Assembly (NCBI GenBank): GCA_033032865.1
Contig: JAWHQI010000276.1
Span: 2,232,001 to 2,296,000, forward strand
From: Dactylorhiza incarnata
Taxonomy: Eukaryota; Streptophyta; Magnoliopsida; Asparagales; Orchidaceae
Length of the DNA stretch: 64,000 nucleotides
Direction of reading: 5' to 3'
A program made the translations under genes and the position numbers. Under the pieces are notes generated by a model that was not told the DNA's origin, ran no database searches, and worked only from the letters and a program-made list of their open reading frames with translations. The first letter of the stretch is position 1; each line of letters opens with the position of its first letter. Positions 48,779 through 58,317 of the stretch are shown piece after piece.

Positions 48779-49895
48779 TGTACAACACCGATATTCGCCA
48801 AACGAGGAGGCGCGGTTTAAGAAATCAATACTACGAAGAAAGTAATAAGGCAGACCAAAGTCCTCACAGGAGGGCCAGGAGAGAAAGGTGCTGACCAACG
48901 GCTCGCGGTCAGGCGAGCGAGACTAATATTAGGTTCGGCGAAGGGTGTTTGGCGAACCCTTCTGCGTTCGACGAACTCTTCTGTGTTCGTCGAGCTCACC
49001 TGTCGAGGGGCGGTCCCGCAGAAAGGGGCGGTCTCGTAGAAAGGGGGGTCTCGCAGAAAGGCTCGCGAGACCGGGCCTTCGCGTTCGACGAACTCAATTC
49101 GATGCTCGACGAATTGCCTCCTGCGTTCGACGAACGGCTTGCTTCAACCCCATCTCAGCGGTCGACGAACAGCCAGTCGCGGCGGTCGACGAACAGTTTA
49201 ACATTCAGCGTAGGTCGAGCTCGTCGGTGTTCAGCAAAATGAGTTTTATGTTCAACGAAGTCAAGAGGCGGTCTCGCAGGAAGGCTAGCGAGACCAGAAC
49301 TCGGCAGATACCTTCAAAGGGGGGGCAGCGAGGTCCTCGCAGGGAGATCGCCTAGGAGAGGCATCACGAGCAGGACTCGCGAGAAGGCCCGCGAGAGCTT
49401 CGGCAGTAGTGTTCTCGCAGTTTCTTGCCCATAGGTTGATAGAGCCAAATTACCCTTTTACCCTTGGTGGTCTGCCTTTAGCCTCTCCAAACAGCGGAGT
49501 TTGGTTGTTAGCAGACCCATTTGGGGTGCCGATAGTAAAATCAAAAGGAGGAATCCTGCTATTTGCAGGCCAGATCAGAAAACCTATAAATAAGACCTAA
49601 AGGGCACCTTTGGAGAGGACTTCACTTCAGCTTCTCTCTCCTCAGGCTCTCCTTGGCTAGCATTTCCAGAGCTCTCCAAGGTGCCCGAGTCTCAGCTTTG
49701 GCTTGGGAGGGGAAGCGCTCAACGATCTTCCGGGTTAGCGGAGGGACCTCCTCGCTGTGACTAAGGTCTCAGTCCTTTTCCTAGTCTTCAGTCTACCTTC
49801 TCTGAGGGATCAGTAAGGGCTAGCTGCCCCTCATTTCGGTGAGGACCCCGAACTCTACAGAGACCAAGTCTTGTTCTCAAGTCTCGGTTTCAACA
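48779..49895 (+). repeat. 3' LTR of the Tat element
   Basis: It is 1117 bp and matches 9567-10688 with the same ends. It holds about seven exact TTCGACGAA-type motifs (48963-49190) against about four in the 5' LTR. The TATA box is at 49585-49592. It is followed by the ATTCC duplication. Confidence 0.94.
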
Positions 49896-51812
49896 ATTCC
49901 CTCCGCCCAGAAGGACCTTGGGATACTCTTGGCATGCAGCCAACACTTGCAGGTCTCCGTCAGATGATGGATCTTCTGCTCTGCAACTCCATTTTGTTGT
50001 GAAGTATGTGCACAAGTAAGCTCCCTCCGGATGCCCGCCTTCCTGCAAAACTAGAGAACTCACCATAGGTGAACTCTCCCCCATTGTCAGTTCTCAGCTT
50101 CTTAACCCGCAGGCCTAGCCGACCCTCCACAAGCTCCTTGAACTCCACAAACTTGGCAAACGCCTCCGCCTTCTCCTTCAGGAAATAAACCCAGACATAT
50201 CTGGTGTAATCATCGATCAACACCTGCATATACATGCTGCCTCCGAGGCTTGGGGTAGCAGTCGGTCCCATCAAGTCACCGTGGATGCACTCCAACGGCA
50301 CGCTACTCCTTGTCTGAGACTTATCAAACGGTAGTCGATGAGACTTGCCGAACTGACATCCCGTGCAGACATGACCGTCACCGTAGGAAGATAGAATAGG
50401 CAGGCCCTTGACCAGACCTTTAACCGCCATAGCTTTCAGCTTGTCCATCCCTACATGCCCCAACCTCTCGTGCCATATAACGGCACTATCATTTGTCCTC
50501 ATCTTATCGACATAAGAACTTGTCGATAAAACGAACAAGTCTTTTGTTCTCCTCCCGACATGAACGACCTCGGCCTTCACCGCCTCAACATTTCTTAGAA
50601 ACTTCACTTATGTTGGGCCGAACAGAACGTGATACCCAGCGTCAACAGCATTGGTCACGGAGAAGAGGTTTTCCTCATTCCGGGCACATGATAGACACTC
50701 TTCAAAGTTAGTGTCCTTCTATCACTGCCCAAGGAAACAACTCCCACCTTGTCGACAGCATGCACAGTATTATCAGCAGTTATGATGGCATCATTACCTG
50801 AGTAAGGCTGCGCTGAAGAAAGCTTCGACTCGTCCTCGGTGAGGTGATGACCACACCCCGAGTCTACGATTCAGTCCTCCTGATAGTTGATAGGAGCCAC
50901 AGCTCCAACAGAAGCCGAGAAGGCTCCTCCCCATCCTCCATCATTCTGTCTGGCCTCAGCTTCCTCCTTCCCTGCAGCAGTATGCCCCGGCTGAAGATTC
51001 ACCCGGCAATCCTTTCTGATGTGACCAAGCTTCCCGCATCTGAAGCACTTGGGTCCTTCTCCCTTCTTCTTCCCTTTAGCCTTAGGAGCATAACCCCTCT
51101 CCTGCTGACCCGAAGTTGAAGCCCCATTGCCTCCGGTGGTCTTCTTCTTCTTATCCCATTTCTTCTTCTTCCCTGTGAAGAGAACTTCGCCATCTCCCCC
51201 AGACACTGATACCCCCGCCATCTGCCTTGCCAGACTCTCCTACGACGCAAGCAGATTCTCCAGCTCCAACAGAGACGGTTGATTTGCCCAACCCTGCACC
51301 GACGTCACAAAGGCCACATATTCCTTCTGCAAGCCACGGATGATGTGCCTCTTCAGCTTCGCCTCAGAAATTGGCTCATCAGAATCCAGCGCTGAAATCT
51401 CGACGCACAAGTTCTTCATCTTCAGGAAGAACGTAGAGATAGAAAGATCACCCTGAGCCGAGCTAGCCAGCTCATTTTCCAGGAATTGTAGTCTCGCTAC
51501 ATTCTTCTTGTTAAACAGCCCATCCATGGATCTCCAGATCTCTGCAGCTGATCCACACCCCAAGATGTGATCAAATAGGTCAGGTGATATTACCCTCTTC
51601 AGAGTGAATTCAGCTTTCGCATTAATCCTTCTCCAGTTTCTCACCTCATGACCATTATCCCCAATTGGGATAACTTCCTCTGTGCTATCACCTCCAACAA
51701 CCTCCCAGAGGTCCTCGCCCAAAAGATAACTCGGCATACACGACTTCCACTTCTTAAAGTTAGTCGAGTTGATCATCTCAATCCCAAGACCTCTTGCAAA
51801 ACCTCCTTCCAT
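49896..51812 (-). pseudogene. Copia-A gag, protease and integrase (5' half)
   Basis: The ATG at 51812 starts gag (NSTNFKKWKSCMPSYLLGEDLW; KSYL- and FLENEL-type blocks). A stop at 51240 interrupts it. A Lys-rich region with one CCHC knuckle (CFRCGKLGHIRKDC) follows. A TGA at 50871-50873 replaces the Trp before the protease active site IVDSGCGHH. A further TGA lies after KTSSP. The integrase starts with the HHCC domain (WHERLGHVG, CTGCQFGKSHRLPF) and DDE residues D (HGDLMGP), D (RTDNGGEF) and E (NGVAEQK, in another frame). The frame is cut at 49896 by the Tat element and resumes at 9566. It is Ty1/copia by domain order and at least five lesions are visible. Confidence 0.88.
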
Positions 51813-51884
51813 GGCTATACCACTGGTTCCTTCTTCACAAAGGCGATGGCAACTTTGAGTTATTCACTGCTTTATCCACTCCAA

Positions 51885-51900
51885 CCTACCTTTGATACCA
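51885..51900 (-). other. Primer-binding site of copia-A
   Basis: On the minus strand TGGTATCAAAGGTAGG directly follows the LTR end. It is the initiator-Met tRNA type with A in place of G at one position. Confidence 0.8.
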
Positions 51901-53052
51901 TGTGAAATTTTCCGAAGATCTAGGAGCGAGCAAGAATAGAACAACTCAAAGTTAAAGCCAACAACCAGAAGCACATGAAGCAACACAATCTTTATTGATA
52001 CTTGCAGAAATCTTGATTACAGAGCGAGGTATACATGTCGAGACATAATTTTGCCAGTACACAAAAAACAGAAGAAAATACAAGCTGAGAAAGATAACCA
52101 GCGGTCTGCCCACTGAGACCGCCTGACCGCCCAACCTGCGAGTTCGCGCGACTAGGAAACGAGACCGCCCGAACTGCCTGTCCGCGAGAACAACACCAAC
52201 CGAGAACTCCGCGACCTCCACTGATTCACCCGAACTCCAGCAACCAGCACTGCAACCCGCGAGACCGCCCGAACACCTTAGAAGAGAAGATGACTGTTGC
52301 TGCCCGCACAATCCGCAGAAGCTGCACAAAAGAAGTTCAATCAGCAAGACCGCCCGGTCACAAGAAATGAGACCGCAGGAACTAGTCGCGAATTCTGCTT
52401 ACACTTGGTGCGATTAATTTGCTGCAACAGTGGCTCCTATTTATAGGCATGAGACCTGATCCAGTCACCACCCTATGAGATAGGGTCACCACCCTTGATC
52501 GCGCGACCAGACCGGTCAACCCGCGCGATCAGCAAAAGATCATTCTGCTTAGTGAGCTCGCCAGCTTCAACATAGACAAGGAGATCGCCACTCCTCCAAG
52601 AAGCCGCCCACCACCAGTGTTCGCCAACGAGACCGCAAACACAACCTGTTTGCCAATGAGACGGCGAACACAACCTGTTCGCAATGCCAGCCTCCACCAG
52701 AGGCCGCGAACAGAGACCGCGCGACTAAGAAGCCTTAGTCGGCGAACACAACCAGGAACCCGGACAGTTGCCAGACCGGACTTCCGTATACCTGATCCAA
52801 CCCTGTGCGGTCACAGCTTGACCGGCACAGTCCTGAAGTAACAACCCGCCACGCGGTCACAGAACCAGACCGCGCTGCCTCACTTCAGCATCCTTGGATA
52901 GAAAGAATGGCGGTCACGCCGAATAGACCTGCGGCTAGATCAGAGAGATCATACCGCAGAGGGACACCGCAAGACCGCGCGGTTTGCCAGACCGCGCGAC
53001 CTCCCCCCCAGACCGCCAACTTCCTCAAACTTCCACTTCAACATTTTTAACA
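51901..53052 (-). repeat. 5' LTR of copia-A
   Basis: On the minus strand it runs TGTTAAAAATG...AATTTCACA, 1152 bp. The TATA box is at about 52438-52446 (TATAAATAG). U3 is CpG-rich and repeats AGACCGCGCGAC and similar strings, a different motif from the TTCGACGAA arrays of the other LTRs. The outer boundary at 53052 is inferred from TG...CA alone because the partner LTR is lost. Confidence 0.75.
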
Positions 53053-54064
53053 CGAAGAACTTAAGGAAATCCTACACTTCACCCATTTGGTGAAAGGGAT
53101 ACCTTATGCAATCATAGAAAAAGGAATGAGGGGACAAAAACACGTCCTAAGACCGAGAGGAAGGATCGTTACCCTTGGAGCTTTCTTCTTCGCCATAGAT
53201 ATGAGATTTCACTCGGATAGAAAGAATCGCAACGGGCTGCTCTTTTCAGATCTGAAAACGGCTCGCGATTCGGAGCTCCGAAGCTCCGGCAATGGTAGTA
53301 AATGTCTCCTTCTTCCTCGCTGTCGCTGTTTTTCCTCGGCTTCCGTCTTTTCCACGCTTGAAGAAGATAAGACTTATAAGATAAAGAAGATATATATATA
53401 CCCCTCTGGACAAACCCTAAAATAACCCAGAAGTAAAATCTCATTCCTTGGATTTAAAGATCTGGATCAGACGGCCACAAAACAGAGTCACGGGTCTGAA
53501 ATTTCTAAAATCGATGATTCTGTCTGCGTTCGACGAATAGCTTTAAGACTGCATTCGATGAATGGCAGTAAAGCTGCGTTCGACGAATGGCAGTAGCGCT
53601 GCGTTCGACGAACAGCTACAAACCTGCGTTCGACGAATGACAGTAAAGCTGCGTTCGACGATCGGCTAACAAACCTGCGTTCGACGAACGGCTAACAAAC
53701 CCGCGTTCGACGAACGGCTGCCTGCGTTCGACGAACGGCTAACAAACCTGCGTTCGACGAATGGCAGTAATGCTGCGTTCGACGAACAGCTACAAACCTG
53801 CGTTCGACGAATGTCAGTAAAGCTGCGTTCGACGAACGGCTAACAAACCTGCGTTCGACGAACGGCTGTCTGCGTTCGACGAAGGGTTGCCTGCGATCGA
53901 CGAAGGGCTGCCTGCCCTTTCCAATTTCTCGAGAAGTATATTTCTCTGCTTTTAATAATTTCTCGAGAGCTATAATTCCTGCCTTTAGTTTTCTCGAGAG
54001 GTATAATCTCAGCCTTTTAATTTCTCGAGAAGTAAATTTGGGGTGTTACATTTCTCCCTTTTCT
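53053..54064 (-). repeat. Ty3/gypsy LTR fragment with polypurine tract
   Basis: On the minus strand GAGAAAAGGGAGAAA (about 54051-54064) precedes TGTAACACCCC at 54050, the usual start of a gypsy 3' LTR. The LTR runs down to 53053, where copia-A was inserted, so its other end is lost. A TATA-like stretch is at about 53390-53402. The upstream U3 part is dominated by the 16-unit array at 53527-53915. Confidence 0.7.
53527..53915 (-). repeat. 16-unit GCGTTCGACGAA array
   Basis: Sixteen copies of GCGTTCGACGAA (two of them with a changed core) are separated by 8-18 bp of CTGCC-, AGCTACAAAC- or GGCAGTAAAG-type spacers. Units alternate between a few spacer types, so it grew by duplicating blocks of several units. 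It lies about 130-500 bp upstream of the TATA-like stretch. Confidence 0.93.
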
Positions 54065-54620
54065 CTGTCCATAAAAATGAAGGTCTAGGCTACTTTTTAT
54101 AATTTTCTCAAGGATGTGTTAGTGATTGCATCTTCTTGGGAATCAAGCGGGCGAATGAGAGCATGTGACTTTAGTCACCTGGATCACCAATCTTTGAAAA
54201 ATGATGATCATGCCCCCGGATAGTTCAGGCAATCTGGGCGGCTTGGGTAGATTTGTCGGTGAGGTGGTGGCGGTGGTGGCACCGAAGGTGGCGGCGCCGA
54301 CCTGAGAGGTGCACGAGAGGGAGGGGCGCGTGTGCGTGTGTGTAGCCCGCGTGCACACAATGGCGCGCGACGACGACGTGCGCGAGCTTAAGCACGCGTG
54401 TGTGCAAGGGTGCACGCGTTGTTGCGCGCACGAGCTGGACCGCGCATGTGCAGGGGGGCGCTTGCGCACCCCGGAAGGGCGTGTAACGGTTCTTTTCTGG
54501 CCTTGCTCGAGTTGGGGCGAGATCCTGCATGTTCAAGGTGAACCGTTCCTGCGATCCGAGCGGGGTCGCAATCTTGAATTTCGATCTGACTCGAACAGAT
54601 TTAGGGAACCCCATCAAATC
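54065..54620. other. Unassigned DNA between a gypsy LTR and the XERICO-like gene
   Basis: The part next to the LTR may be the end of that gypsy element, but no integrase or chromodomain can be read. From about 54240 it is GC-rich with GTGTGTG, CGCGCG and GACGACGTGCGCG strings. Overlapping Arg-rich frames on both strands look like composition effects. It would be the upstream promoter of the gene at 55075. ACGTG cores are present but prove nothing. Confidence 0.4.
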
Positions 54621-54628
54621 TATATAAG
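54621..54628 (+). promoter_or_regulatory. TATA box of the XERICO-like gene
   Basis: TATATAAG lies about 450 bp upstream of the ATG at 55075. It gives a leader of about 420 bp if used. Confidence 0.5.
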
Positions 54629-54939
54629 CTTAGTGCTAAGAGGGATTAAATTTAAAAGTATCAACTCTTAAATTAATTGACATTGTTAAACATAAACAAA
54701 CCATTTGTTCGAGCGGGAAAAGTTAAAAAGAGTTCATCAGAATGGCCGGAATTGCAAGCGGGGTACTCTAAGGCGTGATCATCTATGCCGTGGTGATGAG
54801 CGATCCTAACTAACCGCAGTTAAATAATGGGTTTAGGTTAGGTAACCGACAGCTATTTAACCTTTTAGTGGGTTGCGTCTTCCCGTAGGTAGTCGGTTTC
54901 CCGATCTCCGCAGACTGCTCTGCGAATCGCATAATTGAA

Positions 54940-55019
54940 GTAAGTTTCCCATCTCCACTAGCCGATCTCCATTTCTACTTCGAATCTGTGATGAATTTGA
55001 TGTGATTCTTTCGATTCAG
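54940..55019 (+). other. Possible leader intron of the XERICO-like gene
   Basis: GAA|GTAAGT at 54940 and CGATTCAG at 55012-55019 would make an 80-bp T-rich intron ending 55 bp before the ATG. The splice sites are good, but only transcripts could show use. Confidence 0.35.
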
Positions 55020-55074
55020 GCTTCCGATTGCAGTTCTCATCGGATTTCTGCGCAGATTTGGCTATCCGACAGTG

Positions 55075-55566
55075 ATGGGGCTTTCAAGCCTGCCGACGCC
55101 ATCGGAGGGGGTGCTCACTCTCCTTCTGGTGAACACAGCCCTTACGATCTCGCTACTTAAAGAGATCTTCCGATCTGTGCTCCACGTTTTTGGGATGTCA
55201 CCTGAGGCTTTGCCGTCGGCGCCTGATGGGTTGGTGGAGCCGCCGTACTTGTGGTCCCCTGCTCCCTCAGCCGAGCCGAGCTTGACGGAAAAGTTTCGGA
55301 GCAGGATTAAGCCTGTGCGGTTCGGATCGGCGGTGGGCCGTCCGCGAGTAGCGGAGTGGCACCCAGACTGCCGGGTCTGTCTGGCTCGGTTCGAATTGGA
55401 CTCGGTCGTGAATCGGCTTCCTTGCGGGCATCTGTTCCACAAGAGCTGCGTGGAGCAGTGGCTCGATTATCAGAACGACACATGCCCGCTCTGCCGCTCG
55501 CACCTCCTTCCGACTGATGATCCTTCCGATTGTAGCAGCGGCGGCGGGGCTTTTCCGGTGTGGTGA
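55075..55566 (+). CDS. XERICO: XERICO-like RING-H2 E3 ubiquitin ligase (163 aa)
   Basis: The N-terminus MGLSSLPTPSEG and the hydrophobic VLTLLLVNTALTISLL (residues 13-28, a likely membrane anchor) match Arabidopsis XERICO, which is 162 residues. The RING-H2 finger has C99, C102, C117, H119, H122, C125, C137 and C140, spaced C-x2-C-x14-C-x-H-x2-H-x2-C-x11-C-x2-C, with W129 and P138 as in E2-binding fingers. The C-terminus PVW matches the family's final VW. I start at ATG 55075; no ATG lies between the leader and it. Known role: XERICO promotes abscisic acid build-up and drought tolerance, as an E3 ligase of the secretory membranes. The CDS is intronless, GC-rich and intact, unlike everything around it. 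Orthology to XERICO rather than a close paralogue is likely but not proven. Confidence 0.93.
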   Translation: MGLSSLPTPSEGVLTLLLVNTALTISLLKEIFRSVLHVFGMSPEALPSAPDGLVEPPYLWSPAPSAEPSLTEKFRSRIKPVRFGSAVGRPRVAEWHPDCRVCLARFELDSVVNRLPCGHLFHKSCVEQWLDYQNDTCPLCRSHLLPTDDPSDCSSGGGAFPVW

Positions 55567-55821
55567 GGCCGGAGGCATCAATCTTGGTAGGTTTCTCGAT
55601 GCTGTTTATGTTATGGTGCGCCGTTTCGTTTGGTTGCTGTGTATTGTATAGAGGAAGGTGGGATTTGGGTGTGAGAGAGAAGGGTATGGTGTGATGACGC
55701 TGCTGAGTTATCCCTCGCCCTTCTTCTACTACTACTACTGCTACTACTTGGATGTGTATATTCGAGTATAGGAGGCAACGGAGTGGTTTATGCCATGTTC
55801 ATATTTTCAGTCCTCCCTCTT

Positions 55822-55827
55822 AATAAA
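55822..55827 (+). terminator. Poly(A) signal of the XERICO-like gene
   Basis: AATAAA lies 256 bp after the stop codon, in AT-rich DNA, a normal distance for a plant 3' UTR. Confidence 0.55.
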
Positions 55828-56177
55828 TTTGTACAATTTAATATTTTTGGCATGAATTTTCAACTTTATGAAAAATTAAATGCTCGGATTGTCGTGATTC
55901 ATACCTAATGGTGATAGATTAGTTAATATATTTCCTATAAGAGTTTCAGGAGCTCGAAACTATTCGATTTCTTAGTCGAGTTGCAATTAGGTGATTCAGG
56001 TCTCGAAGTCCCATCTCGATTTTTTTTTACAAATCATTTTTTTGTTTTTTTGGGAAACTCCACTCAACCAAGGTCGGTCTTTATTGTCAATTTCAAGTCA
56101 GTTGAAATTCCACCTTCAGCAGAATCTAATTCAATTCGAGTCAAACTGGAACCATTGAAAGTTATTTTATTTGGAGA
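55828..56177. other. Intergenic DNA, nothing recognised
   Basis: AT-rich with no frame, repeat or motif that I can support. Confidence 0.5.
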
Positions 56178-56182
56178 CAAAT

Positions 56183-56310
56183 GCTCCGTTTGGGGGGATT
56201 TATTTTCACCGGTCAAGCGGTCACGACCGCATGAATCTGACCTTAATCAAGGTCCGGTTCATGCGATCGTGACCGCTTGACCGGTGAAAATAAATCCCCC
56301 CAAACGGAGC
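56183..56310. mobile_element. 128-bp fold-back MITE-like hairpin
   Basis: The arms GCTCCGTTTGGGGGGATTTA... and its complement extend about 52 bp each with very few mismatches, around a loop of about 24 bp (56235-56258). Flanking CAAAT at 56178-56182 and 56311-56315 looks like a 5-bp target duplication. It contains no gene. A stem this long and perfect could yield a small-RNA precursor if transcribed. The superfamily is not clear. Confidence 0.82.
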
Positions 56311-56315
56311 CAAAT

Positions 56316-56873
56316 TCGAACCGAGCTCCACTCCATAATTTGAGAAAATCACAATAATTCATGCAAATTGTTGGGTGAATTTGTTATTCTTTGAATCAGC
56401 TTTCAAGAGGTGACTGTCAGATTCGATGCTCTTCCAGAAATTTCTAAGCTTTCAACTAATCATTTTTTCAAACAACAATTACATTTAATTGGTGGATGAT
56501 TTCAAAATAATTACTTTAATGATTGAGAGATGCATCTTATTTAAATAACCAATTTCCCAGAATGAAAAAAAATGTATTTTTTACAGTAGAGTATCTTGAA
56601 ACAAAGTAAAGAAAAATAGAAAATTATGAGCAGACAAAATCGTACTCGTCTTAGTGCGACCATGATTGTGGCTAAAATAGTACGCGATTAAGATCTCGTT
56701 GTGTTTATCTTTTGAAGATCTGGTATAGGATTGATTTTAAAAGTGCGAGATAGAATAATTTATTTAAGAATGCAAAACTATTGGGTTATTGGTCCTAACA
56801 TAGCTGTGCATTATGGTTATGATGGCCTCTAACATGTATCCATCTGGAAAATTCTATCCTGTTTCGGCTCCAG
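56316..56873. other. Intergenic DNA, nothing recognised
   Basis: AT-rich and without frames or repeats that I can support. Confidence 0.5.
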
Positions 56874-56881
56874 AAAAATAA

Positions 56882-57340
56882 GGGAGTTGATAAGGCACCG
56901 CAGTTTTGGCTAGCCGCACCATATTTTTTCGTAATTTTTCGCGCCTCTTGGAAATACATCTTGTACATGCATTCTTAGGAAATGTGTTCAACACGAAAGT
57001 TATAGATTTCGACGAGATCTACAACTTTCGTGTTGAACACTTTTCCTAAAAATGCATGTGCAAGGCGTATTCCCAAAAGGCATGAAACCTGAGCATATTT
57101 CCAAAGTACGCCCTGTACATGCATTTTTAGGAAAAACGATCAACACGAAAGTTGTAGATCTTCAACACGAAAGTTGTAGATCTTCAACACGAAAGTTGTA
57201 GATCTCGTCGAAATCTACAACTTTCGTGTTGAACACTTTTTCCTAAAAAAACATGTACAAAGCGTATTTTCAAAAAACGCGAAAAATTAGGAGAAAGTGC
57301 GGAGCGACTAGCCAAAACTGCGGTGCCTTTAACAACTCCC
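56882..57340. mobile_element. 459-bp MITE with internal inverted repeats
   Basis: Terminal inverted repeats of about 32 bp (GGGAGTTG..., GGCACCGCAGTTTTGGCTAG) at 56882-56913 and 57308-57340 differ by one substitution and one indel. AAAAATAA flanks it at 56874-56881 and 57341-57348, an 8-bp duplication, which would suit hAT, though the ends look more like Mutator-type. Inside, AACACGAAAGTTGTAGAT and its complement repeat several times and form two further hairpins (about 56988-57045 and 57140-57236). There is no transposase. Confidence 0.82.
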
Positions 57341-57406
57341 AAAAATAAAGGTGGACATCTCTAAAAAAACAAATTCGGTTCCTGAAGCTTCATCTTTTGC
57401 CGAGGG

Positions 57407-57957
57407 CTATTTTTCTGATACTCTACTCTGTCGGTCCAAATGAGATGTGTTTTTTGGTAGGCAAGAATCCTTGGGGGGGGGGGGGGGGGGGGGGGGGGGG
57501 AGATCCGCTGCGAGATTAGCACACCCATCGACAACCCTGTTCACAATCCGGTATCTGTCAATAATGATGATTTTCAATAAATCAGTCACACAGTCCCTGA
57601 CGTCATGAACTTGGCCATCCCGTGCATCCAAGCAGGACGACGAGTCTTGCAACCAACTGATAACTGTTGAAGAGTCCCCTTGGATCTCCAATCGTCGAAC
57701 GCTCAACATAGAGATAGTACGACGCTTGCCCATCCATGCTGCCCAAAATTCTGTGGTTAAATCGAGAGGCTGCGAAAATGAATACCCTCGGCCAGAAGAA
57801 CCAAGCCATGGTGGTTCCGAACAACCCAAATCTCCCCAGCATCCGGACCTGCGCTTAAGTATATATTTATATAATGATATAGGATTCTTATTGGTTTGGA
57901 TTCGATAGGAATCCAATAACCCGTCGGGGATTTAAGGTTACGCCTATAAACACTCAT
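57407..57957 (-). pseudogene. RNase H fragment (LINE or RVT_3 type)
   Basis: In two frames on the minus strand: AGEIWVVRNHHGLVLLA (first beta strands), then TTEFWAAWMG, LEIQGDSSTVISWLQDSS (with the catalytic D) and DRYRIVNRVVDGCANLAADLP (with the final D). These are the conserved blocks of plant RVT_3-type RNase H domains, found in L1-like LINEs and in host RNase H-like proteins. The first catalytic D region is degraded, a frameshift splits the domain, and a G28 run (57473-57500) turns the tail into prolines. No RT is present upstream on that strand. Confidence 0.7.
57473..57500. repeat. Poly-G run of 28
   Basis: An uninterrupted run of 28 G, the longest in the window, at the end of the RNase H fragment. 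Confidence 0.95.
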
Positions 57958-58317
57958 GTTGGGGGCAACGTGTAGGTCGCTCCAAACTCGACGGTCACGC
58001 GGGATGCTTCGAGAGCACTAAAATTCTCGAAGTTGTTTTCATTTATGTGCCCTAGCCCCCATCCCATAAGCCACTGCCGAGTCCACTATCGCCCTGTTGG
58101 GAATATGAATAAGACAGAACACCCCCAATGTTAAGATACATAACAATAGAAATTTATCATGCAATGAATTATATAGCATTTATGAATTCATATCATATAA
58201 CAGTTGACAATATAGGTATTACGCATCATGTCAATACATATTGCATTTGTGATAATCATAATAACAATGTCAAAAGAGTAGCATTGTTAATTCATTATGT
58301 TCAGATATCACAGAATC
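57958..58317. other. Unassigned DNA next to a reversed LTR
   Basis: No frame. Directly beside 58318, the minus strand reads TGATATCTGAACAT, which matches a Met-type PBS at 11 of 14 positions. If it is a worn PBS, the right part of this stretch is internal DNA of the LTR element at 58318. Confidence 0.4.

Larger units (their letters stand above)
9567..49895 (+). mobile_element. Tat-lineage Ty3/gypsy element, 40.3 kb with nested inserts
   Basis: LTRs at 9567-10688 and 48779-49895 both begin TGTACAAC and end GGTTTCAACA. The element is flanked by a perfect 5-bp duplication, ATTCC, at 9562-9566 and 49896-49900, inside copia-A integrase. The PBS matches tRNA-Phe. The order is gag, protease, RT, RNase H, integrase (gypsy order), then a tandem repeat, then two genes on the opposite strand, then a polypurine tract and the 3' LTR. 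Long 3' regions with tandem repeats and extra, sometimes antisense, ORFs are known for the Tat lineage (for example Grande gene23). Removing the Athila and TR-GAG inserts leaves about 13.2 kb. The coding sequence has several stops and frameshifts, so it is not autonomous now. Confidence 0.92.

Noticed and set aside
53527..53915. Regularly spaced repeats that resemble a CRISPR array
   Set aside because: Spacers are short, few in type and themselves repeated. The array lies inside a plant LTR with a TATA-like box and polypurine tract.
54143..54671. Arg/His/Cys-rich frames near the XERICO-like gene
   Set aside because: Overlapping frames on both strands in GT- and CG-rich low-complexity DNA, with no recognisable domain.
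57407..57957. A functional host RNase H gene
   Set aside because: The domain is split by a frameshift, the first catalytic block is degraded and a G28 run replaces the end, so it is a fragment.
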